Notes under the pieces: generated by a model
Databases searched by the model: none
What the model saw: the letters and a program-made list of their open reading frames with translations, nothing else
What the model was told of the DNA's origin: nothing
Translations under genes and position numbers: made by a program
Source: Tetranychus cinnabarinus
Lineage: Eukaryota > Arthropoda > Arachnida > Trombidiformes > Tetranychidae
DNA: 64,000 nt
NCBI GenBank assembly: GCA_022266195.1
Contig: WHVY01000005.1
Location: 2,232,001-2,296,000 of the forward strand
Direction of reading: 5' to 3'
Part shown: positions 1-11,201 of the stretch, piece after piece
Layout of the letters: every line of letters starts with the position of its first letter
How positions within the stretch are numbered: position 1 is the stretch's first letter

Positions 1-903
1 TTCTGTTCATGCTTTGAATCAATTTATTGAGAAAAAACTTTAAAACAGAAAACAATGCTAAACGAGAGCGAATTGAATCAGCTGCTCATTTCGACACTTT
101 TGTTGGCTTTAAAATTGAAATTCAGGCACAAAAGCCAAAACGGTTGCGAATAAGCTCTTGGCCTATTCTGGTCATTAGATTAGCGAAATCAAGGAATGGG
201 AATTTTTTTTGCAGTTTGTTCTTAGAATGAAAATGCAGAAGAGAGCATTTGAACAATTTAAGGCTGGCTTCGGTTATTGAACAAAAAGGTGCTGCAAGAT
301 CAAATAGCGGTTATTTTTTGCAGTTCGATGTTGTTATGATATCGAACTTGGACTGACATTTTGTGCATCCAAATAACCTGAGAATCAGCCTTGCAATAAT
401 TGTCATACCATCGATATTTCAAAGTTGATTTTCGTTCTTGCGACTCACTTTCTCTTGAATATTGTAAAAACTCGCACTTGCAAGTGTTTTTGTTACAATT
501 GCAATCGAAGGCAGAAAAATGGCAATCAAGAATGGCAACATCAATCTCTAGGCATATTCAAATTGAGATTCCAACAAAAAGATGGAAGAATAATAATTTT
601 CATTAAACCACATCGCAAAAGGAGCACATTTGTCAATTTGATTCATTTCTAATTTCCATTGAAACACTCAACAGTTGAATTTCAAAAGATTTTGACATTT
701 CACTTGGCATTTAGCACTTTCCAATCATGATTTCAATTTTCTATTGTTTGCAAAAATGCGATTTCAAATAAATCAACATTTTCAATCAGCAAACTCGATG
801 AAATTTCATATTCATTGTTGAACCAAGAAAGCCAATTTTAAAAAGCACTGAATGAAGGAAAAGGTTGGAGTTTGAGGAAAGACGCAATTATCAATATTTA
901 TAC
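1..903. other. AT-rich non-coding sequence
   Basis: No open frame with coding character and no repeat was seen on either strand. If the acidic minus-strand exon at 904-1698 continues, this stretch is the start of its intron. A GTGAGT-type donor sits at its right edge when read on the minus strand. No acceptor followed by coding sequence was found on the minus strand here, so that intron would run past the window edge. Confidence 0.5.
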
Positions 904-1698
904 TCACGCAATGTCTTCAAGTTTCATCCCTTTCAACTTTGAATGAAGAAGCACACACGCTTTGTGATCCGATATCTCAACAGCTCGACGTCGCCTCAAA
1001 TGATTAGCTGGAGGAATATCACTACTTATGGAGGGCCGAGAGAAGGACGATGAACGTGACCTTTTCCCATCTTCGGGTACCTTTAAGGTTGCAGTGGAAG
1101 AGATTCGTTCACTTGTTGTTGCACTTGAAGAGTTTAATTCCTTTTTGGGTGTAAAACTATAATCCTTTGAATCACAATCGTCACCATTTAAATCACTTTT
1201 ATATTCCTTTCCTTTGGTATTTTTATGATTACTTTTACTATTATTAATAAAATTGATTGATCTATTGTTTAAACCATTCCTTTGGGCATTGTTATCACTA
1301 TTTTTATCACTTGAAACACTAAATGTTTTAACATTGATATTATTCCTTGAAGTTGTTGATGTTGCTGCTGTTGCTTTCCTTCCTTTTACTCCAACATTAT
1401 CCCTTGAATCTTCCTCATCCTCATCATCTTCATCATCCTCTCCATCATCATCATCATCATCATTCTCATGGCCATCATCACCATCTTCATCATCATCATT
1501 ATTATCCAAGCCAATGTTGATCCTTGTTTGATGTTGATGATGATAATGATCATGTTTAGTTACCTTTTCACTTTCCTCGTCTTCTTCACGAGTTATCGTT
1601 AACCGTGATTCTGATGGAACTTGAAGTGTTATGCCAACATTGGGAGAAGAGGTTCGACGGCGACTGTTCAAATGACGACTTGCGGCTGCCCCAATCAT
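904..1698 (-). CDS. Acidic low-complexity protein, probable 5' coding exon (partial)
   Basis: An unbroken frame of 264 codons starts at an ATG whose 1698 end has an in-frame TAG two codons upstream, so this is a plausible first coding exon. The predicted protein begins with a Ser/Arg-rich stretch. A run of Asp/Glu with His and Gly follows (about residues 60-95), then a Ser/Asn/Lys-rich linker, and a basic end with an RRRR cluster and the segment HKACVLLHSKLKGMKLEDIA. The frame stops inside a GC|GTGAGTAT sequence, a strong donor, so the true protein should continue in an exon at lower coordinates outside the window. The last 25 residues are the only part that looks like a folded domain. I do not recognise the family. 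The acidic run is encoded by a trinucleotide repeat, so its length may vary. Residue bias suggests a nuclear or scaffold protein, but that is only a guess. The length of open frame is far beyond chance at this base composition. Confidence 0.55.
   Translation of the reverse strand: MIGAAASRHLNSRRRTSSPNVGITLQVPSESRLTITREEDEESEKVTKHDHYHHQHQTRINIGLDNNDDDEDGDDGHENDDDDDDGEDDEDDEDEEDSRDNVGVKGRKATAATSTTSRNNINVKTFSVSSDKNSDNNAQRNGLNNRSINFINNSKSNHKNTKGKEYKSDLNGDDCDSKDYSFTPKKELNSSSATTSERISSTATLKVPEDGKRSRSSSFSRPSISSDIPPANHLRRRRAVEISDHKACVLLHSKLKGMKLEDIA
1411..1506. repeat. Imperfect (TCA/TCT)n microsatellite inside the acidic exon
   Basis: About 95 bp of TCA, TCC and TCT triplets. On the minus strand it encodes the Asp/Glu run of the protein at 904-1698. 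Because the unit is three bases, slippage here changes the length of the acidic tract without breaking the frame. Confidence 0.7.
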
Positions 1699-4600
1699 CT
1701 TCTTCTATATCTTTATCTTCTTCTTCTCTCTTCTCACTCTCACTCTTTCTTTCTTTCTCTTCTGTACTTTACCCTCTCGACGGAGTTTCCTTTTCTTTCG
1801 TGATTCCCTTCGAGTTTCACTTGTAAATACAAATACCAATCGTTTATCAGTTAGTATTTCCATCATCATCCTCATAATGTTTATCATCAATTCCAGAGAA
1901 CCAGTTTTCCAAGCAGATAATGTTCGACTTGAGTTGACATGATGACCCCAATGAGACGCAACCATTTAAACCTTTCAAAGTTTTTCCCATCATTTGCATT
2001 TCCAACAGTTTACTTAACAAGTGCAAAACAAAAGGTTTACCAAAAGCCGAAACTTGCGAAAATGCCAAAAGTCAAAATTCGACTCTTGAGTTGTCCATAA
2101 GTCTTGCAATTACTTTTTTTTTGTTGGTTCGCCTTCTCCTTACTCTCAATCAAATCAGTCCAATAAAAGACAATTTGTTTCGATATGAGGCAAAAATGGA
2201 GAAACAAGATTGAAAAAGTGCAAAAGAAATGGATGAAATCAGATTACAAATTTGACGTTAATTTGATACAAAAAAAATCGAAAGATGTAGAGATGAAAAG
2301 CTTTCAAAATGTAACATTAACAACAATAGCAACAGCATGAGCATCAGTGGCAACAACAACAAGAGCAACAACAAAAGGTATCCAATTATATTTATAAGAA
2401 TTTGATTCGAGGAAAACGATTAGGACAATTCGTTGGATGAGAGGAGAGATGAAGATATAAAAAGAAGGTTAAATTGAAAGATTAAAGATTCAATAATGCG
2501 AATGATGAGAAATGTGGAAAGTAATCGAGGGATGAAAAAGAAAAGACAAAAAAATTTTCTCTTTTTTTCGTCAATTTTCATCCAATAAGTCAATGTGTGC
2601 CATGAATCCAATTGCAGCCTTTTACATGATTATTGTTTCCATCAATTACGAGGCATTAAACAGTCGACAATGTTTACACCTGTTGATATAAGAAGAGAGC
2701 AAAAATGTTTAAAAAGGAATAAGCGTTAATTCGATAATCGAAACATGTTCAGTTTGAGCGAAACCAAAGTTTTTTCCAAACTAAGTTGCTAATCAATTTA
2801 TCCAAATTTAATCATCAATTTTGATGGAACAAAAAGTCTCTTCATGGAACTGACATTTTCTCATGATAAATGCAATAAAAGTGGCGACATTTGTCAATCA
2901 TCTGAGAATGACGATGTTCCCATTTGCAGTTTCACATTTCAAGATATGAATGGAATTAAAAGGAGGAGAAAAAGTTGAAAGACAATTGGATTGTTTGATT
3001 GAAGAAAAGACGATTTCACTTTCGATTAGCAATTATTTACTTTGAAGCTCGCGGTTTCAACCATTTAATCTGATTGATGGTCTTATTTAGTTCACTTAAT
3101 TCATGCTCATTATGCTTCTCATCATTATCATCATTTTGTCCAAACTCTTTCATTCCCAGTGAAGAAGAGCTTATCTTTCTTCTCTTTTCTCTCTCTCTTT
3201 TCCTGAATCAATCTGATGAAAAGCTTTTTACATCTTCCAAGCTCTTTTCATGGCCGTCATCTTCTTTTAATGTAATCTGAGTTTCCTTCTTTTTCAATCA
3301 TTATCTTTATCATTTTTACTCTCTCTCTCTCTCTCATAATACAGATCGACTAATATTCAGGATAAAAGAGTTTGTTCAATTTCACATCTAACTGGGTACA
3401 TATAAAGTGTGCTCAGTTATTCTTGTAGTTATTATATTTACAGGGAGGGAAAAGAAAGGGAATGAGAGGAAGAAAAATGAAGAAAATTATTTACCAAGAA
3501 TATCTTGATATTAAAGATAAAAGGTTAAGGTTAATAGCTCACTTGTTGAGTCGCTTTCTTGTTGCTGCTTCCATTTTACTTTTGTCCTTTTCTCTTGATT
3601 CTCTTACTTTTTCTTTCCATTTATTTGTCGATATTTATATTTGCTATTATTACTCTTTACTTTATTACTTTATGGAAACTGGACATAATGGTCATTTCTC
3701 ATTCTTTTCAAGCCCAAAATTTATCTCTACATTTAACCATCTCTTCTCTTCTTAACCATTTCCAATTGCACCAACACTAATCAGCATTTTCTGAGTAGTT
3801 TTATTCCTCTCTTCATTTCGTACTGATTCATTGACCTTGCAAGCTGTTTCAATGTTCGTCTCATGGAGAAAAAGAAAAAAACATTCAGATAAGATAACTT
3901 TTTTTTAGCTTCTGTTTTTGTTCCAATATTAGTGTGATGAGTAAATACATTTGGTGAGATTGAGTTTTTTGTATCGAGAAAAATATCGACTTTGATTATT
4001 CACTTTTTTTATATCAGTTGCTTACTTTTACGCCGATTCAACACCTGAAGTTGGTTTAATAAAGTCAATGACTAATTTAATGAGAATAGATTGCAAGTAT
4101 TTATGATTCAAGTCATGCACCAGATGCTGTTAAGCAAATTAACTCGTTTTATGGCATAAAATGGATTAATAAAGGTTTGTTTAGAAAGTTATTCTGCTTT
4201 TTCGAGTTTCAATCAACAAGCATTTCAATTTGATGAGTCGATTCAAATTGTTAGTCTTTGATCTTGTCATTGCTCGAATAAGGTTATCGATAGAAATAGT
4301 TCTGTTGCTCAAAATTGTGACCCAATTAAGAGCAACAAGCAATTGCTATGCAACAACATTAGAACTCTACTTCAATCTTATCCCAAATCTTTCAAGGAAT
4401 AATTTTGCAAAGCATTTTCTAATTGAACAAATCTGTTGAAAACTTAAAGATGAGAAACGATGCGATTCCATCGACAATAATTTCCATCATTCAATGAGCA
4501 TTCGAAACGAAAAATGAATCTGTTGAACTTCTCGAAATTGTTTCAATTTGTTTGATTAATTTGATTAACTGTTCATCTTTCATTCCGAGTTGGTTGAAAG

Positions 4601-7495
4601 GAATGAAGTGAAAGTTGTTTTGTGCACTTTACTTCATTTTTATGATTCTCAACTTTCGACATTTTCCACGACAATAAAAGTGAGAATGGAATGAATGAAT
4701 TTTGGAATCAAAAATTAGCTCAATTCATCATTATTAGTGTCATTTTTTTAATCTTTTCCTTTTCTTTGTTAAATCATAAAGATAAATTACTCGGCATAAA
4801 AGGGTTATCATTCCGTGTTGTGGTGAGAAAAACATTTAAATATTTTCCTTTTCCATTTTTTGCCTCTTTTCGTGAAAGCCAACAATTGAAAGGTAACGAA
4901 ATGAGAGGGAAAAGGTAAAGAAAAGGAAAAGCTTTTTGATCAGATGAAATGTTGAAAAGCGTCTCACAGCATCAACAGAATGCTAAGTGATAGTGACAAC
5001 AAGAGGAGAACAACAATAATTTTGGTTTTTCAAATTAAGCTCAACAGTCAAGAAGAGCAAAAGAGGAAAAAAAGTGATGGTAAAAAGAAAAGAAAAATGA
5101 GGATAAAAATTACGAATTCTCGACTCTTATTATGTTTACCGTTCAATGAAAATGTGACAGATTAATGACGGAAAACAGAGTGGAAAACTTTGCTTTATGA
5201 ATCATAATCATTCATTGTCAACATTTCACTCGGAATCGAACACAACACAAAAAAGAAAAGAATAGTTTTTTTTGCTCGCTCTCTTCTCATTCTTTTCCTT
5301 TTCATGTTCAATTTTTCAGCTCATTCAACCAACGGTCAATCATTATTCAATATTAAATGGTTTTTGGTTCATCATTATCATTATCATCAGCTTGTTCATC
5401 ATTCAACGTTGAAACCTTCAAAGTAAAAGGGCAACACAACGAAACAAGAGATTTCTAGTTTTGCTCAACTCTTCTCAACACAACCATTTGCCAGACAGGG
5501 TTAACCATCCATTTATATCCAGAGAGATTGAGAAACAGCAAAAATAATATACATTAATGGAAATGGAAAATGATAAACTCGAACTGTTTACATGACAATG
5601 ATAAACTCTTTTTAATATCCATTCACTTTCAACATTAAAATTCATCGCATTTTACCTCAAACACACAGACTAATGTTGCAATATCAAGTGGTCAGGGAAG
5701 CTGTTTGTCAATGTCAACTTTCCATTTTACACTTTACTTTTATTTAACTTAAATGCAAGTTTAAAGGTTTGACATTTGATGAATGTTTTTACTTTCGAGA
5801 CTCACGTTTGAATATTCAAATGGAAGGAGAGAAAATTTGAAAAAATGAGCTTTTTTTATTGCCTGACAATTATTTACATTTCAAGTTGAATCTTTTTTAG
5901 ACAGAAAATTTTATTCTTTGATATTCAACGAAATTGAAACTTTCAATTGAAATGCAACATTTGATTGTAATTATGTTATAACACTTTTCACTCCCAGCTT
6001 TGCTACAATGATAATGAATGTTATGAAATTATGCAAATTGGAGGAAAAGAAGAAATTGCTTTCAATAAAAGTTTTTTTGCATTGAAAACTCTGTTTCATT
6101 CAACTTTACTAAACAATATGATATCACAAAATCATCTGTTCATTCATTTTCTTTCTCTTTTCTACATTTTCTTTTCACTGATGATTTGATTAATTGTGTT
6201 CTCTAAATTGAAAGGGAAAAGTTGATTGCTATTTAGCTCAACACTTGACACAATTTTCACTCCAAGAACAGGGAATCGATAATTGTTGTGATAATAATAA
6301 CTTTGAAAACAAAAGATGATTTTTTAGAGATTTTGTTACTTCTGTTGACAATCATCGAATTAAAGAGACAAGAATAATTCATTTACGTTGAATAAGAAAT
6401 AACCAGCTTATTCATCATTTCCCTCCCAGCTTGTACATCATTCCCTGTTAATAGATATTTTCATCTCTCACATCATTAATTTTACCCGCAATTTGTCTTT
6501 AAACTTGTTATTAATTAATTTTCTTTTCTCGCTGTCGACCCAACAAATTTCAATCTCTAATCCAACAGGGAATTGTAACGATAAGACTTTCAGTTTCACC
6601 AATGTGCTATCAAACTTTAAAAAGCGCATCTGATTTGATTAATTTTTTGTTTTAATCGCAACATTTATCAATTTTAATTATCATTTAATCATAAACTTTA
6701 TGAGAAATTAGAAAATTTAGAAATTCGAGTTTCACACTTTTTAATTATAATACTTAACATGCAAAAACTCATTGATTGGAGTTTCAGCAACTGGGAGTAA
6801 ATTCACTCCGAATTTTCGATAATCTTTTCCATTCGAACTCGTCATTTGAACGATTTTTCGTTTCACAATAAATCATGTTTTTTCATGTTCATGGATTGAG
6901 TTTTGGTTTGTTAAAGGTGCATTTGATGGAAAATTATTTGTTAATATATTTTTAGGGAAATCAAAGTTTTCGAGTTTTGATAAAGAGAAATGAGAAAAAA
7001 AGTTTCTCTTTTCAATTGCACAAATTTATTGTATTTTCATTTCCACCTTTTCCTCAACTTCATTTTCAACAGAATCATAATCATCAGCAACTCCATCAAC
7101 AACAACTAATTAACATGAACCACAATTATCTTCCCATTTGCCTTCGGAGTTTCACTTTTTTTCACTTTTTCTCATCATTCTTTTCATCCAAGCAAAACCC
7201 TGAAAACAGAAAAGAGTGAAAAAGAAGATGAAGAAAAAAAAATATTCTACTTGATGTTTCCTTTCACTTCAACATCATTTCGTTATGATTATAATTAACT
7301 TTCAAGTGCATGAAAAATTTGCTTCATAATAAAGGGTTGAATCTAGCATAAACTAAACTTGACAACTCAACTCACCATCAAATCAACACTCTTGATGACT
7401 TGTAAGCTCAACATTAGCAAACAAAATGAAATGATTCCAGTTGATACAGATAATCGTAAATTTCGTCTCTATTATCCTATTAATAACTTTCACTT
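1699..7495. other. Long non-coding stretch
   Basis: About 5.8 kb of A+T-rich DNA with long purine- or pyrimidine-rich tracts. Open frames here (for example 3462-3755 on + and 1705-1965 on -) are short, Phe/Ser/Lys-dominated and without splice-site support, as expected by chance. No RNA gene or transposon end was recognised. Part of it may be the 5' flank of the minus-strand acidic gene. Confidence 0.45.
3319..3336. repeat. (CT)n microsatellite
   Basis: A pure run of CT dinucleotides, about nine units, inside a longer pyrimidine-rich segment. Confidence 0.8.
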
Positions 7496-8507
7496 CCCAA
7501 TGAACATTTGTGACTCCCGTGTGAGTCAAAAAACAGTCAAAATAGGACAATTTACTCACACGGGAGTAAAAATTTTTTTTGACTCAAAAACAGGTAAAAA
7601 TGAAGTCACAAAACGCTCAAAAAAAATCAGGAAAAAATTAAATTCACGTTAATATGAATCCAAAAATTCTAAGATTCAAAATCAAACTATTCTAAAGAAT
7701 GAGATTCGCCAATTCAGGAACCATTACTTTTTTTATTGCGTCATTTCTCATAAATTTACCTCAAACCTGCGGGTTTTGAACCCGGGACCCACACGGCACT
7801 GTTTTGTGTTTTATACCACTCGGCTATAGAAAGGATCTTAAGATCTATTTAGCTATAAATAAGGTCTATACCGCACTAAGCTTGATAATAATTTTCTAAG
7901 TCATAAAGAGTCATCGAATCTCAAAAGGTTGATTCAGCTATAAATCTGTATATTTGCTCTATTTAGATAAATCTTCCAAGATTTACTCATTTGATGTTCG
8001 TCTCGTTCCAAATGCAACAAACAATTATTTACTAGATTCTCAATTTTTGGATTCTTTCACAATCATTTCATTGCTATATATGATTCTTATTTTCTATGCA
8101 AATCAATTTCTGAAATTTCATCTCAAACATATTTAGAATCTCGATTCACAGTTTTTTGATTCTTGAAAAATTGATAATTACAATCCAAGATTCTTACAGC
8201 AGACAACCGAATGATTATAAGCTCACAGGCGCTTTATGATTAAGACTAGTTAAATTTCTTGAAGAAAAATTTGTTTTTTTGAGATTCTTCATTTTCATAA
8301 GCTGAATTTTATTTGAATCTTGGAAATGCAATTGAAATTAAACAATTACAATAAATATTTTTAAAAAAATGAATGAATCTGACATTTTAGAATTTTTAGC
8401 CAAACAAAGTCAAAAATGAGTAAAAAGTTACTCTCTCGTTGATCAAAAATTTTTTTGACTCACACGGGACTCAATTTTTACTCAAAAAATATTTTATGTT
8501 CATTGGG
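7496..8507. mobile_element. Non-autonomous TIR transposon (MITE-like), copy 1
   Basis: The element is bounded by terminal inverted repeats beginning CCCAATGAACAT and ending ATGTTCATTGGG. Inside the ends, GACTC(A/C)-type motifs repeat. A perfect 14-bp inverted pair at 7513-7526 and 7554-7567 lets the left end fold on itself, and the motif recurs inverted near 8458-8471. A second, nearly identical copy lies at 35803-36825. The flanks show TT on both sides, matching the 2-bp target duplication demonstrated at copy 2. No transposase frame is present: the only open frame, about 60 codons near 7954, is short and AT-driven. The interior holds a tRNA-like Pol III promoter on the minus strand. A 2-bp TT/AA duplication does not match mariner (TA), piggyBac (TTAA), hAT (8 bp) or PIF (3 bp), so I do not assign a superfamily. 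Confidence 0.85.
7762..7833 (-). promoter_or_regulatory. tRNA-like segment with Pol III A and B boxes
   Basis: Read on the minus strand, TAGCCGAGTGGT (7815-7826) matches the A-box consensus and GGTTCAAAACC (7772-7782) matches the B box. Their starts are 44 bases apart, the spacing in a normal tRNA gene. Four of five T-stem pairs can form, but the acceptor arm does not pair and the anticodon arm is distorted, so this is a tRNA-derived relic rather than a working tRNA. It resembles the head of a SINE. A run of A on the + strand near 7619 would be a T-run terminator, allowing a transcript of about 215 nt. Confidence 0.6.
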
Positions 8508-11201
8508 TTCCCAAAGAGGAAGATAAAAAAGAACCAAAATCAACATTTCTATTTTGGAACAATTTATAAATTTTTTTTCGACCAAAAAATATTGCAATGA
8601 AAAAAACAAGTCATCATTTACTCGTAATGAAAAAATGATGGAAAAGAGTTGAAATGGAAAAGGCACAAAACTCGAAACCAGGAAAAACATAGACTTTCAT
8701 TAGACGTCTTATTGAGTTACAAAAGAGACTGAATAATTTTGCACCTTTAAACAGACTGATGACGAAAATGAAGATTCAAGGTGCACTTGCAGATAAAATA
8801 ATATTTACACTCGATTCTCATTATCAAGTCTTGTGCATAATGGCACTCTTCACTTTGTCTCAACTTACGAGACTACTTTTCATCATCATTAGACATTTTA
8901 TCCAAACACTTTCCATCACAATTTAATGCAATAAACACAACAACATTAACCAGAAAAAGTTGACAAAGAAGAAGAAGAAGAAAAGAGAAGAAAAAAAAAC
9001 AGTTTAATACCAATTTTTGGCATCAACTAAATTGATTATTCATCAAACTCTTTCATCATTCACTTTTCCATCATCATCTTTATTGCGTTTGAAACTGAAT
9101 ATTAATAAGGTTAATCTTGAAGTTTGGTGTTGATGGAAAACTTGACAATAATGAATTGAAAAATTCAAGTCGCTCTCCACATTTAAATAACAGATTATCA
9201 ACCAGACTCAATTTTCCCTGGAAAAGATACAAAATGAAATTTATCTCAAATGTTTCATTTCGTTGGAGGAAAAACTTTGAGAATGAATAAATATGTTTCC
9301 ACTTTTGGTCACTTTTCCTTCTAATAAATTAATCTTGAACATCGTCTTTGACTGACCCTCAAAGTCTTTGTTATTTATTTTGCACATTACCATTATTAGT
9401 CCATTTGGTTTGCTTATTTGCTTGCAAGGTTGATAAACTTAAATATACTTGAGACAACCTTTGACTCTAATGGACTCAAAGTTGCTTGATATTTACCAAA
9501 ACTGACAACAACACTTACTTTGGATTGAAACTTTTTGCCTTTTTTCCAATTTTACTTTTTCTTTTTTTCTTTCGTCGTCAACTTCTTCCTTTCCCATGTA
9601 ATAATGGTAACATACCTTTTTCCCTTTTCACTCTTTTTCCTGTTACAATGGAAACAGAAACTGGTTGGCAAAAATCAGAAAAGTTCAGCAATATTTAAAT
9701 TCAGATAAACTTTGATTCCTTAAACAAACAAAAGTCTTGCTCTTTTCTTGCCTTTACCAGTTGCCAAGTTGCTCTTTCCCGGTTCAATTACTCTTTATAT
9801 GCTCAGTGATGAAGGTTTCGCTGTAGACAGAGAAGAGGTTTAGGTTAAGTGATTTTACTTGAGGATTTATAATGTCAAACTTGTCATCAAATTGACGTTT
9901 CAACTTGCATTTCCTTGCGATTCTCTTTTCAGCATATCATTCCAACTCTAAATGATGATAATAATATCATTTTTTGCTCCTTCTTCTTATTCAAGATTCT
10001 GTGCTATCATTAAACGTTAACAGATTGGTGATTATAAAAAGAGATAGAAAAAGATATTTTGTTCTTTTTCTTCCTCTTCCCTTCCTGTGATTCTCTTCAA
10101 TTCTGTGAGTTTGCATGTTCATTTGCTACTTTAGTTTTCTCTCAATGTTGAACAACTTTTTTTCTTTCTTTGGTGGAGAAAAAAAAAAGTTTCATGATGC
10201 TTGGATAATGAATGCTGAATCACTTTGTTTTGTGTTTTTTTGCCTTTACTCTTCAATTAGGAGTTGACTTTATCAACATTAAAATTGATAAATGCTCACA
10301 ACCGATTCAATATTCAAGTTTGAGTCAATTTTTTTTGGTGTTGCATGTGATCAAATGAAGTGATTAGTTGGAGTGTGAAAATGTTGAGTTGATTGGATTG
10401 TCTTATCAGCTTCAATGAGCATTCCATGGTAATGATGAGATTCAGCGGAAAAATGATGAACAATTGGATGAGAAAAGTAAAGGTGAAACAATGGATGATA
10501 ATGGTTTGAGGGAAGAGGAGAAACTCTTTTTTTGAATAAAAGTTGTTACTTGTTAACATTATTTGAAAACTGGGATAAGAAGGGAAGAAGGCAGACAAAA
10601 GGAATGAAGACGAAAATTGCTCAAAAGCAAATTGAAAATTGATGAACAAAAATGTGATTGACGGATATTGATTGAAGAATGGAATGAGCGAGTTTGATGT
10701 TTTCTGACAATACTTCATGAGAAGAGTATTGAAATTCAAAATCGATGATAACCTGAAGAGGAATTTGGAATTTTTTTGTCAAACATTGAAAGGGAAAGAA
10801 GGTGAAAAGGCCAAATGGATAATTTATTGAATTTATTTGAGCAAAGGTTTTGCCAAACACAAAAAAGACGAATCAAATAATTATAATGAAATTGATATTC
10901 AATTGATTATCTGAACAAGTCTTGATTCATTGTTTAAAATTAAACCAACAAAATTGCAAAATTCTTGGATCGATGAAAAAAGTTAGGAACTTAGTTCATT
11001 TTTTGGTCTCTTTCAATGGAAGATTTTTCATTTCATCGATTAATTTGGATACGCAGATAAAGTTTTGCCAAACTTTAAATCATTAAAAGTCGAGAGTCTG
11101 ACGAGAAGGAAAAAGTTTAAACAATATTCATTTTCTAGATCAACTTTGAATTTGAATGAAATCAGTTTGTCTGACTGACTGCGATTCACCAAGTTTCCTT
11201 G
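8508..11201. other. Non-coding stretch upstream of the receptor cluster
   Basis: About 2.7 kb with no supported gene. A 141-codon minus-strand frame at 10314-10739 is dominated by Phe, Ile, Ser and Asn and has no splice or similarity support. A GAA-rich tract lies near 8967-8985. Confidence 0.45.

Noticed and set aside
7762..7833. Functional tRNA gene
   Set aside because: A and B boxes fit, but the acceptor arm does not pair and the anticodon arm is distorted, and it is repeated inside a transposon.
7954..8136. 60-codon frame repeated at 36271-36453
   Set aside because: Lies inside both transposon copies and is open in both only because the copies are nearly identical; not transposase-like and lacks an ATG in good context.
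10314..10739. 141-codon minus-strand open frame
   Set aside because: Phe/Ile/Ser/Asn-rich text expected from AT-rich DNA, with no support beyond length.
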